Shown piece by piece: positions 1 through 5,772 of a DNA stretch of 7,283 nt. Numbering within the stretch: position 1 is the first letter of the stretch; each line of letters opens with the position of its first letter. This DNA comes from Dongia_B sp035539075 (lineage in GTDB: Bacteria > Pseudomonadota > Alphaproteobacteria > Dongiales > Dongiaceae), in contig DATLJB010000070.1 in assembly GCA_035539075.1 (NCBI GenBank), forward strand, positions 1 through 7,283, given 5' to 3'. A program made the position numbers and the translations under genes. A model generated the notes under the pieces. That model made no database searches and was not told the DNA's origin. It worked only from the letters and a program-made list of their open reading frames with translations.

Positions 1-528
1 CACCGCGGCGCCGCTCGCCAGCACATGGGCATGGCGCGAAACCGCCTGGCGCAGCCAGGCCTGCAGCCGCTCGGTGCCGCTGAAATCGCCGCCGCTGAGC
101 AGCAGGATATTGTCCGGCTGCGTCTGCGGATCGACCGCCCCTTGCACGCCGACGAGACCGCCGAGCGCGTTCTGCACCGGCTGGCCGTCCAGGCTGACGA
201 GCCGCCAGGTGAAGACCTTGCGCTCGGCCTGGCGGTTGGCGGCGTCGAAGGTGTCGCACAGCGCGGCGAGGTCATAGAGCGCGAAACCGGGCAGCAGCAC
301 GACGGTGATCTCGACCCGGCCGCTGACCATGTTCTGCCGCAGCAGAGGCGCCGATTGCGGCGCTTTCGCTGCCGGCACGGCCCCCGGCACCGGTCTGGTC
401 GCCGGCCGAGCGTCAATCTTGACCCGAGCCTCCGCCAGGGGAGCAACCACGGCCGCTGCCTGCGAAGCAGGTGCATGCGAGGTTTTGGCGGCGGTTTGGG
501 GGGACTGCATGGTCAGCATCTGCGCCAT
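1..528 (-). CDS. GlxA-type AraC-family transcriptional regulator, N-terminal part (partial)
   Basis: Reading the minus strand gives an open frame from the ATG at 528 to the left edge with no stop (176 codons); the 3' part is outside the window. From about residue 71 the protein reads VEITVVLLPGFALYDLAAL, followed by an AANRQ-like segment, a 'F-WRLVSLDGQPV' stretch and a 'DNILLLSGGDF' strand. This is the usual start of the DJ-1/PfpI-like ligand-sensing domain of GlxA-family regulators; the C-terminal AraC helix-turn-helix expected in the family is not visible. The first ~66 residues are Ala/Pro/Gln-rich and resemble no domain. The start is uncertain: in-frame ATGs occur at 528, 519, 510 and 330. 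No clear Shine-Dalgarno precedes any of them, and 330 would place the domain almost at the N-terminus as is typical. The effector and targets cannot be inferred. The family call is fairly secure; the start is not. Confidence 0.8.
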   Translation of the reverse strand, partial: MAQMLTMQSPQTAAKTSHAPASQAAAVVAPLAEARVKIDARPATRPVPGAVPAAKAPQSAPLLRQNMVSGRVEITVVLLPGFALYDLAALCDTFDAANRQAERKVFTWRLVSLDGQPVQNALGGLVGVQGAVDPQTQPDNILLLSGGDFSGTERLQAWLRQAVSRHAHVLASGAAV

Positions 529-613
529 CCGGCTGGGCGTCACCGCATTTTTGCGGCCCGGTGAGCGTCGCCGCCCGGCAGCGCCAAAGCAAACGAGACT
601 ATGTCATTGCCAG

Positions 614-775
614 ATGAGAAAAAGTCATCGGGCACTTGGTGGCGTCGAAGCGCCTGTCGCGAGCACGCTGTCGGAGGTCATCACAGCCAGGATCGTCACG
701 CCCGAAATCGCTGCGCCGCATTCGGGCGAGCAAAATGGGCAGGGCGCCCATTTGATTCCGGTTCAGGCCGGGTAA
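614..775 (+). CDS. possible small hypothetical protein (53 aa)
   Basis: A 53-codon frame starts at ATG 614 (MRKSHRALGGVEAPV...) and ends at TAA 773-775. I do not recognise the sequence. In favour of coding: many third positions are G or C as in the real genes here, the residue composition is ordinary (not Arg-rich like most shadow frames), and the stop codon lies in the loop of a T-tailed terminator-like hairpin. Against: there is no good ribosome binding site before 614, the upstream frame stays open far to the left where it is only a shadow of the regulator gene, and it could be a remnant of a decayed gene. There is no signal peptide, membrane segment or Cys motif. Treat as tentative. Confidence 0.28.
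   Translation: MRKSHRALGGVEAPVASTLSEVITARIVTPEIAAPHSGEQNGQGAHLIPVQAG
733..753. repeat. 8-bp inverted repeat (AAATGGGC / GCCCATTT)
   Basis: A perfect 8-bp inverted repeat with a 5-base spacer lies inside the small ORF at 614-775, just before the terminator-like hairpin at 765-786. It could be an RNA stem or a protein-binding site; nothing identifies a partner. Confidence 0.35.
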
Positions 776-786
776 TCCGGCTTTTT
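765..786 (+). terminator. intrinsic terminator-like hairpin
   Basis: AGGCCGG (765-771) pairs with CCGGCTT (777-783), including one G-T wobble, around a 5-base loop, and T782-786 form a run of five T. The arrangement fits a rho-independent terminator reading plus. The TAA of the small ORF (773-775) is in the loop. No other plus-strand gene lies immediately upstream, so its client would be that small ORF or an unannotated transcript. Confidence 0.45.
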
Positions 787-813
787 GACGAGGTTCTAAC
801 GATCTTCTGCAAT
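785..813 (+). promoter_or_regulatory. candidate sigma-70-type promoter for the PAS/GGDEF gene
   Basis: TTGACG (785-790, 5 of 6 to the -35 consensus) is separated by 17 bp from TGCAAT (808-813, 4 of 6 to the -10). It sits at the start of an AT-rich stretch (to about 850) that contrasts with the GC-rich surroundings, about 90 bp before the ATG at 906. Motif match only. Confidence 0.35.
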
Positions 814-905
814 TATTGGAAAAATCGAGAAAAATTATCACAATTCCTGGGCGTGGGCATGACCATCGATGAGGTGACGGAGCGATTGAGCGCGATCGTA
901 CGCGG

Positions 906-1835
906 ATGACGGGCTTTGCCTTCGCCACCGCCGATGTGCTGATCGAAATCGACGATAGCGGCCGGATTACCTGGGCCGGCGGCGCCCTGCAGTCGATTTT
1001 CCGCAAATCCGCCAGCGAGCTCGTAGGCCAGGAGCTGAGTGGAGAGATGACCCCCGCTGCCGCCGGGCAGTTCGATGTGATGATGAGGCGATTGCGCCAA
1101 GGCGGCCGCGTTCGCGATGCGGATCTTGCGCTCGAGGCCCTGAATGATCACCCGCGCTCCGCCATTTGCGTCGCCATGCATCGGCCGGCGGCGATCGCCA
1201 GCGGCCATTACTATCTGTCGGTGGCGCTCTCAAAGCGGCCGGCCGCGATTGCGACCGTTGGCTTGCCGCATGACAACCTGACCGGCCTGCTTGAGCTCAG
1301 CGGTTTCGTCGATCTTGCCAAGGCATCGGTGCAACGGGCTCAGGAGAACGGTCTCTCACTCAATCTGACATTGATCGAAATGGTGCAGCGCGAGCAGTTG
1401 GAGACAATGCTCGGGCGAGACCGCACCGCGGATCTGCTGCATGAAATGGGCGGGGAACTTCGGCACTATTCCATCGGACATGAGACGGCTTCCGTCATCG
1501 GGGACGGAAAATTCGGCATTGCCCATCTCGATCCTGACAACATATCCGGGTTGAAATCATCGGTTGCGCGCTTATGCGAGGCCTATGACATCGACGACAA
1601 GATGCTAAAGCTCGACACCAGGACCATCGAATTCGGGTCGGCTGTCCTCAGCGGCGACGATATCAGCAACATCCTGACTTTTGTCTGGGACAAATTCCGT
1701 GACGAAGGCATTCATCAGGTGGAGGGTATCTCCGCGATCGCCTATCTGAAGCAGATCGCGGATCGTCGACATGGCACAACGCGATCAGTTTATCAGTCTC
1801 GCCGTGAACATGTCGGCGCGCTCGTTGCTCAATGA
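906..1835 (+). CDS. PAS and degenerate GGDEF domain protein (5' portion of the broken gene)
   Basis: A 309-residue frame starts at ATG 906. Residues ~1-110 look like a PAS fold beginning directly at the start (FATADVLIEIDDSGRITWAG, then FRKSASELVGQ). From ~120 (HDNLTGLLELSGFVDLAKAS) to ~235 it follows a GGDEF-like layout, but the active-site loop near residues 197-204 reads VIGDGKFG instead of GG(D/E)EF, so diguanylate cyclase activity is unlikely. A helix 'ISNILTFVWDKFRDEGIHQ' follows, as in related PAS-GGDEF-EAL proteins. The last ~20 residues (after ...KQIADR) are probably out-of-frame read-through, because the true EAL sequence continues in another frame. ATG 906 is the only ATG in this frame after the stop at 870; the ribosome binding site is weak. 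If expressed, it would be a cytosolic sensory fragment without output domain. Confidence 0.65.
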   Translation: MTGFAFATADVLIEIDDSGRITWAGGALQSIFRKSASELVGQELSGEMTPAAAGQFDVMMRRLRQGGRVRDADLALEALNDHPRSAICVAMHRPAAIASGHYYLSVALSKRPAAIATVGLPHDNLTGLLELSGFVDLAKASVQRAQENGLSLNLTLIEMVQREQLETMLGRDRTADLLHEMGGELRHYSIGHETASVIGDGKFGIAHLDPDNISGLKSSVARLCEAYDIDDKMLKLDTRTIEFGSAVLSGDDISNILTFVWDKFRDEGIHQVEGISAIAYLKQIADRRHGTTRSVYQSRREHVGALVAQ

Positions 1836-2307
1836 GCAATTCATGCGCATGTTCGATGAGACGGCCGCTAACCAGCCCCGGGGGCGTCAACAGCTGATCA
1901 TCGAGATCACGGAATCCACCAAAATCGACGACCTCGATCGGGCCGCCCCGGTGGTCGCCCATTTGCGGCGTATGGGCCATCTGGTCTGTCTCGACGACTT
2001 CGGGGCCGGCTCGGCGTCACTGCAATATCTGCAGGCGCTCGATGTCGATTACGTCAAGATCGATGGTCGCTATATCGGCGGCCTTGCCGAAACCCCGAAG
2101 CAACGCGCCATCGTGCTCGGCATTCTCAGGACTTGCAGCGAGCTCAAGGTGGCGACCGTCGCCGAGATGGTGGAAACGCGGGAGCGGCACCAACTGCTTC
2201 TCGAATACGGCGTCGACTATGGCCAGGGATGGTATTACGGCCGGCCGGCGCCCGATTTCGTAAGCGCGAAAGCCGCCAAAGCCTGGGGCGCCGTGCATCA
2301 AGCCTGA
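1771..2307 (+). CDS. C-terminal half of an EAL (c-di-GMP phosphodiesterase) domain
   Basis: This 178-residue frame overlaps the end of the previous one by 65 bp. It shows EAL-domain motifs in order: VNMSARSL (residues 12-19, metal-ligand Asn13), IEITES (44-49, Glu45 and Glu48), CLDDFGAGSASLQYL (73-87, the Asp-Asp pair), YVKID (94-98, Lys96), AEMVE (131-135) and GQGWYYGRP (151-159). The N-terminal third of the domain, with the signature Glu of ExL and the QPIV substrate loop, is absent. Without that Glu, phosphodiesterase activity is not expected. ATG 1771 has no convincing ribosome binding site and the frame is open upstream only to the stop at 1747, so this is probably not an independent gene but the remnant 3' end. 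A c-di-GMP-binding role for the fragment cannot be excluded. Confidence 0.65.
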   Translation: MAQRDQFISLAVNMSARSLLNEQFMRMFDETAANQPRGRQQLIIEITESTKIDDLDRAAPVVAHLRRMGHLVCLDDFGAGSASLQYLQALDVDYVKIDGRYIGGLAETPKQRAIVLGILRTCSELKVATVAEMVETRERHQLLLEYGVDYGQGWYYGRPAPDFVSAKAAKAWGAVHQA

Positions 2308-2418
2308 TCCATCGGGCGGCCAATACATGGTCAGATGGCTCCCCGGCTTGCGCATCTTGCAGGATGGTCGGCGCCGATTACGCGAAGAAGAAAAATACGA
2401 CTTTCACGATACTCTAAA

Positions 2419-2424
2419 TATGAT
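2419..2424 (+). promoter_or_regulatory. possible -10 element upstream of the DUF2569-like gene
   Basis: TATGAT (5 of 6 to the -10 consensus) lies in an AT-rich patch about 50 bp before ATG 2476. No good -35 is seen 16-18 bp further upstream, so this is weak. The rest of the 2308-2475 spacer shows no gene or clear terminator. Confidence 0.2.
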
Positions 2425-2475
2425 AAAGAATTTACACGTGCAGGGTAAAACACGATTCGGCGGGAACGAGGTGAC

Positions 2476-3165
2476 ATGGACCAGATCAAGCTGGACGGCT
2501 TCCTGAAACATTATAGGGAATTGCCGCCGGAAGACCTCGCGGCTTTGGATCAACAGCGCGCGGAATTGGTGCCTGAAGCCATCGCCGCCTTGGATGCGGT
2601 GCTACAGGACCAAGCGACGCGGGAGCGGGTGATTAAAGCGGGGGAGGAGACCAGCAAAGCCGACAGTCCCCGCTTCGGCTTCACGCTGTCGCTCCTGCTT
2701 GTCTGCCTGATCGGCTACGGCCCGTTGCAGTTCTTGCTCCTCATTGCTTCCTTTGGCGCGGCTGAGATCGATGCGCCGAATCTGGCTTTCCTGCCGGCTT
2801 GGCGAGATTTCAAACTTGCCATTTTACTGTTCCTGGGCGCGCTCACTCTCATCAGCTTATACACGGCTCAAAAGCTTTATCGCCGGCGGGAGCGCCGGAC
2901 GGTGCGGTCGGTCGTGTTCGCGCTCTGGCTGCTCGGCCCTCTGGCAAGCTTTCTCACCCCGGCGGTGACGGATCTGGTTGTCGGCCGGGAGAACGCGGCG
3001 GCAATTCTTGGCTATTATGATTGGCTGAAAGACACGCTACGGTCGCTTGTCCCGGCGGCACTCTGGACCTTTTATTTGCTGACCTCCAAGCATGTGAGAG
3101 CGGTTTATCCGCTTTCCATGCCTGCACAGCCTGAAACTGAGGTCTCGGCAGTAAGCCGCGGCTGA
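2476..3165 (+). CDS. DUF2569-like four-helix membrane protein
   Basis: A 229-residue integral inner-membrane protein. Residues ~9-50 form a soluble helical segment with the pattern 'LPPEDLAAL...ELVPEAIAALDAVL', like the short 'EL..L...LvpEA..aL..EL' module often found at the N-terminus of bacterial membrane proteins. Hydrophobic stretches at ~69-95, 112-131, 145-168 and 188-203 suggest four transmembrane helices, with a basic loop YRRRERR (135-141) between helices 2 and 3 that should face the cytosol. The end of helix 4, ALWTFYLLTSKHVRAVY, matches the typical 'iWipYflxSkRVxxtF' close of DUF2569 proteins, which is the main reason for the call. GAGGTGA (2468-2474) just before ATG 2476 is a good ribosome binding site. 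Function is unknown. It stands alone, following the broken EAL gene and convergent with the AcnX gene. Family assignment moderate. Confidence 0.7.
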   Translation: MDQIKLDGFLKHYRELPPEDLAALDQQRAELVPEAIAALDAVLQDQATRERVIKAGEETSKADSPRFGFTLSLLLVCLIGYGPLQFLLLIASFGAAEIDAPNLAFLPAWRDFKLAILLFLGALTLISLYTAQKLYRRRERRTVRSVVFALWLLGPLASFLTPAVTDLVVGRENAAAILGYYDWLKDTLRSLVPAALWTFYLLTSKHVRAVYPLSMPAQPETEVSAVSRG

Positions 3166-3251
3166 TTAGCGAAGCGGATTGCGGACGTCACCGACGTTAC
3201 GCGCGACGGACCAAGTCGTGGCGATATTTGGCAGCGACGAGGATTAGCAGG

Positions 3252-4994
3252 TTAGCCCAGCCATCCCAGCAGCTGTTCGTCTGCCTCGCCCCGGCAAGCC
3301 GCTGCGACGCAATTCTCCAGACTGCCGAAATGCGCCTTCCTGCCGACCAGGCCGGGGCCGTAATGGGCGTATTTGCCGGAATTGGTCATCAGGTTGCGGG
3401 TCGAGGGCGGGATCACCGGCTCGGTGATCATGCACCAGCAGGTGTCGTTGAGCACCTGCACGCCGAAGGCTTCCAGAACGGCGACATGGCCGGCAGCCTT
3501 GGCCTGTTCATAGGTGGCGCGGCCGCAGGCGACAATCATCGTCACACCCGCATGTTTGTGCCGGCCGCGGCACAGTTCCGCGAGCTTGGCGCATTCGCTC
3601 AGCGAGAAATGCGGATTGCCGAGCGAGATGAGATCGACGCTCCTGTCGGTGGCGCTGTTGAGTTCGCGCCAGCTGGCGCGGAGGTCGGCCGGGGTGATCG
3701 CCAGGCGGCGCGCCGGTGCCCGGTGGCCCAGGGCCTGGTCGAGCGTATCGGCCTCGGGTGTCACGCCGACGATATGGAACATCGGCGCCGCCGAGGTCGT
3801 GGCGAAAGCAGCACCAAAGGCCTTCAGGTCGTCGCGGTTGGGGGCCGCGCGCTCCAGCCCCGTCACCACCGGGATCGCATTGGGGCTGAGCCCGCCGATC
3901 AGATAGCCGAGCAGGGGATAGAAGGAATCGTCGAGCCCGGTGAGCGTCGGCAGGTCGATCTGCAGGGTGGCATGGCGATGGGCATCGAGATGGCAGCCGC
4001 TCAAAGGCGCCCGCCCGGTGAGCGCGATGCAGATATCGAGATAATCCGGGTATTTCATCGTGCGCGCACCCAGCACGCTATTGGCATAGGCGACGGCGTT
4101 GGATTCCGCCCAGACGATCTGCTCGCCGAAAGCGGGTGCGGTATCGAGCAGATAGGGCGCGCAGGTGAAGGTCGGTTTGGCGCCCATGCGCAGATAAGCG
4201 TCCGCGAGGCAGCTCGCCGGTTCGCCCAGTGCGGGATCGATGCCGAGCTGCCGCCAGCGGCGCTGATCGACTGAAATGGCATTGAGGCTGGTCGGCACGC
4301 TGACCCGCGCGCCGAGGTCGCAGAGCCGCTCGGCAAAACGCAGACTGGCCGGACCGGTATAGATGCAGCCGTCGATATGCGCCTGGGTGATGTCGATCAG
4401 TTTTTCCGCACCCTGCAATTCGGCCATGCGCTTGATGATCCGCATCGCCACCTGGGCGGCCTGGCCGTTGTCCCCGTCCAGCATCGCCTGGTCGCGCGGC
4501 GCCAGCGCGAGGTGCGGGGCGGGAGGCGTTGCGGGGGCGGCGGGGGCTGCCGTCGTCGAGCTGCCGCCGCTGCCGGGGCGGTCGATGATGAGCCGTCCGT
4601 CTTTCACCTCGGCATGGCTGGCATGGCGCAGGGCCTGGAAGCTTTCGGCGCCCAGGCTGACGACCGGCAGCGAGCGGCCGAACATCTCCTCGGCGACGAT
4701 GACGCCAAGCGTCAGGATTTCCTCATCCTCGGCAAAGACCAGGGCGGCCGGCGCATGCCCGTTGAGGATCAGTTCCAGCAGCACACTGCTGCCGGTGCAG
4801 GAGCCGCGCCCGCTGGGGATCGCCAGGATCTTGCCAGTGATGCAGCTGCCCTGCAGCGGATGATGGGTATCGATGACGATGCCGGTGAAGGGATCGACGC
4901 CGCCCCAGAAGCTGAGGCCGATCTCGGCCTGGAGCACCTCGCCCGTGGCTGCGCCGGCCACCAGGCAGCGTCCCGTGAATTCCGTCTTCATCAT
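3252..4994 (-). CDS. fused aconitase X protein (DUF126 + DUF521); candidate cis-3-hydroxy-L-proline dehydratase
   Basis: This cytosolic Fe-S hydro-lyase of the aconitase X family is 580 residues from ATG 4994. Residues ~8-140 are the small swivelling domain, with GGVDPFTGIVIDTHHP (31-46) and PSGRGSCTGSSVLLE (60-74). A Gly/Ser/Thr then Ala/Pro linker (~141-160) joins the catalytic domain, with NGQAAQVAMRII (176-187), LIDITQAHIDGCIYTG (199-214), FTCAPYLL (276-283), WAESNAV/YANSVLGART (295-312), NDTCWCMI (516-523) and TNSGKYAHYGPG (537-548). Cys278, Cys519 and Cys521 are candidate cluster ligands. Fused bacterial AcnX proteins are known to dehydrate cis-3-hydroxy-L-proline to a pyrroline carboxylate; archaeal two-subunit forms dehydrate phosphomevalonate. 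Fusion and bacterial context favour the former. A GTG at 5063 would add 23 low-complexity residues; ATG 4994 (or 4991) is preferred since the domain starts there. No pyrroline-carboxylate reductase, permease or other hydroxyproline gene is nearby, so the substrate is inferred from the family only. Confidence 0.88.
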   Translation of the reverse strand: MMKTEFTGRCLVAGAATGEVLQAEIGLSFWGGVDPFTGIVIDTHHPLQGSCITGKILAIPSGRGSCTGSSVLLELILNGHAPAALVFAEDEEILTLGVIVAEEMFGRSLPVVSLGAESFQALRHASHAEVKDGRLIIDRPGSGGSSTTAAPAAPATPPAPHLALAPRDQAMLDGDNGQAAQVAMRIIKRMAELQGAEKLIDITQAHIDGCIYTGPASLRFAERLCDLGARVSVPTSLNAISVDQRRWRQLGIDPALGEPASCLADAYLRMGAKPTFTCAPYLLDTAPAFGEQIVWAESNAVAYANSVLGARTMKYPDYLDICIALTGRAPLSGCHLDAHRHATLQIDLPTLTGLDDSFYPLLGYLIGGLSPNAIPVVTGLERAAPNRDDLKAFGAAFATTSAAPMFHIVGVTPEADTLDQALGHRAPARRLAITPADLRASWRELNSATDRSVDLISLGNPHFSLSECAKLAELCRGRHKHAGVTMIVACGRATYEQAKAAGHVAVLEAFGVQVLNDTCWCMITEPVIPPSTRNLMTNSGKYAHYGPGLVGRKAHFGSLENCVAAACRGEADEQLLGWLG

Positions 4995-5083
4995 GCCGAT
5001 CGGCCCCGCTTGATCCCGCCCGCCGCAGGACCCGCCCGCAGCTCTCGCCGCATCAGGTTGCACGGCGCGCGATTTTGATCAAG

Positions 5084-5098
5084 GGAACGATATGGAAC
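5084..5098. repeat. GGAAC direct repeat, 10-bp period, upstream of the AcnX gene
   Basis: Two GGAAC pentamers at 5084-5088 and 5094-5098 lie exactly one helical turn apart, ~90-105 bp upstream of the AcnX ATG and next to the palindrome TTGATCAA (5075-5082). The layout would suit a regulator binding one DNA face, but no regulator can be named and five-base repeats are frequent. Confidence 0.2.
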
Positions 5099-5115
5099 CG
5101 CTATACCGCGCCTGA

Positions 5116-5137
5116 CGGCCCGGCGAATTACGGGCCG
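5116..5137 (-). terminator. hairpin straddling the stop codon of the 11-mer repeat gene
   Basis: CGGCCCG (5116-5122) and CGGGCCG (5131-5137) form a perfect 7-bp GC-rich stem; the TAA stop (5128-5130) lies in the 8-base loop. There is no T-run after the stem on the minus strand, so it is a poor intrinsic terminator; it may be an RNA-end stabiliser or an attenuating structure before the AcnX gene. Confidence 0.3.
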
Positions 5138-5514
5138 GCGAAGAACTCCCCGACCCGCTTGAAGAAGGCACCGGTTTCGTTGCGCACCTTTTTGGCCGAG
5201 CGCTCGAAGAAATTGCCGGTCTCCTGGGCTCCCTGCTCGACCTTGTCGCCGGCCGTTGCTGCACCCTGCTTGGTGGCGTCGACGGCTTCGTTGCCCTTGC
5301 TCTCGATGGCATGGCCGACATCCTTGGCGCCGTTGCCGATGGCAGTGCCTGTATCCTGCGCCGCTTTCTTGATCGACTGGCCGGCCGTGTCGAGATCATT
5401 GCCGACATCGTCGGCGTGGCTGAGCGATGACGTCAGGGGCAGGATCGCGAGCGCCACCGCGACGATCAGCGGCGCTGCCCGAAAGCCCGCGGTCCGGTGA
5501 TATCTGATGCTCAT
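5128..5514 (-). CDS. exported LEA-like protein of 11-residue amphipathic repeats
   Basis: A 128-residue protein starts at ATG 5514, chosen over an ATG ten codons upstream (5544) because AGGAGAAGGA sits ideally before 5514. Residues 1-34 are a typical signal peptide: Arg/His-containing n-region, hydrophobic core PLIVAVALAILPL, and SHA|DD cleavage site. The mature chain is Ala/Gly/Lys/Glu-rich and repeats every 11 residues from ~51: AAQDTGTAIGN, GAKDVGHAIES, KGNEAVDATKQ, GAATAGDKVEQ, GAQETGNFFER, SAKKVRNETGA. The last ~27 residues carry three FF pairs among Lys/Arg. Such 11-mers form amphipathic helices that fold on membranes or on drying in LEA-like and apolipoprotein-like proteins. No Cys or catalytic motif. 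Probably periplasmic, with an envelope or stress-protective role (inference). The AcnX gene follows on the same strand after ~130 bp; co-transcription is uncertain. Confidence 0.75.
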   Translation of the reverse strand: MSIRYHRTAGFRAAPLIVAVALAILPLTSSLSHADDVGNDLDTAGQSIKKAAQDTGTAIGNGAKDVGHAIESKGNEAVDATKQGAATAGDKVEQGAQETGNFFERSAKKVRNETGAFFKRVGEFFAGP

Positions 5515-5747
5515 GGTCCTTCTCCTCATTCCGCCTGCCGACATTTCACCTGTCGAGTGGGCACGGCGGGATCACATTTTCTTGACGCCTGCCGCCCGCG
5601 CGGCCCGTGTTTCCGCATAACCTTATAACGCTTTCCGGCGCCGGATTCTCCCTCTCAAAGCGGTGAATCCAGTCATCGGAGCTTCATTTATGACAGATGA
5701 TAAAAGCAACGGCCGAAGACAAGGACCGCCGCTTCACAACCGCGCAT

Positions 5748-5772
5748 ACCGGTAGCAGCGGTTGCTGCCGGT
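5748..5772 (-). terminator. hairpin at the 3' end of the GST gene
   Basis: ACCGGTAGCA (5748-5757) pairs with TGCTGCCGGT (5763-5772) in a 10-bp stem with one wobble pair and a 5-base loop, touching the GST stop codon (5772-5774). It is positioned as a terminator for the minus-strand GST transcript, but no T-run follows, so factor-independent termination is doubtful. Confidence 0.4.

Larger units (their letters stand above)
906..2307 (+). pseudogene. broken PAS - degenerate GGDEF - EAL signalling gene (two frames)
   Basis: Taken together, 906-1835 and 1771-2307 contain the start and end of one protein type: N-terminal PAS, non-canonical GGDEF, C-terminal EAL. The two halves are in different frames. 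The expected ~85-100 residues between them are missing: the QPIV strand, the ExLxR motif, and the helices before the VNxSxRSL motif. The first frame follows the family up to about '...AIAYLKQIADR' (near 1767) and the second resumes at '...FISLAVNMSARSL' (from ~1789). This fits an internal deletion of roughly 250-300 bp whose length is not a multiple of three. Copies of GATCG flank the junction (for example 1754-1758 and 1761-1765), as expected for slippage between short repeats, though the motif is common. The missing length is estimated from memory of the family, not an alignment. An assembly error or two separately translated polypeptides remain possible. Confidence 0.6.

Noticed and set aside
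25..564. Long plus-strand open frames over 25-564
   Set aside because: They overlap the minus-strand GlxA-type regulator, whose translation gives recognisable domain motifs; the plus frames are Arg/Gly/His-rich shadows.
601..909. 102-residue plus-strand frame overlapping the PAS gene start by ATGA
   Set aside because: The overlap looks like translational coupling, but the first two thirds are Trp/Arg/His/Cys-rich and unlike a real protein. Only a 16-codon tail from ATG 859 could be a leader, without further support.
1740..1840. Programmed ribosomal frameshift joining the PAS-GGDEF and EAL frames
   Set aside because: No slippery heptamer was seen in the overlap, and the product would still lack the central EAL segment, so deletion is the simpler explanation.
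3166..3251. Terminator between the convergent DUF2569-like and AcnX genes
   Set aside because: Only a short ACGTC-ACC-GACGT repeat is present, without a T-run on either side; too weak to call.
3228..4274. 348-residue plus-strand frame
   Set aside because: It is the antisense of the AcnX gene; high GC leaves the complementary frame open. No domain was recognised.
4377..5078. Plus-strand frames over the 5' half of the AcnX gene
   Set aside because: Antisense shadows of a gene with clear conserved motifs on the minus strand.
5075..5082. TTGATCAA as an FNR-type site
   Set aside because: FNR sites need TTGAT and ATCAA separated by four bases; here the halves are fused.
5545..5771. Genes or RNA in the spacer upstream of the 11-mer repeat gene
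   Set aside because: Apart from the ribosome binding site and the GST 3' hairpin, I found no coding frame, no convincing promoter boxes and no EcfG-type GGAAC-CGTT pair.
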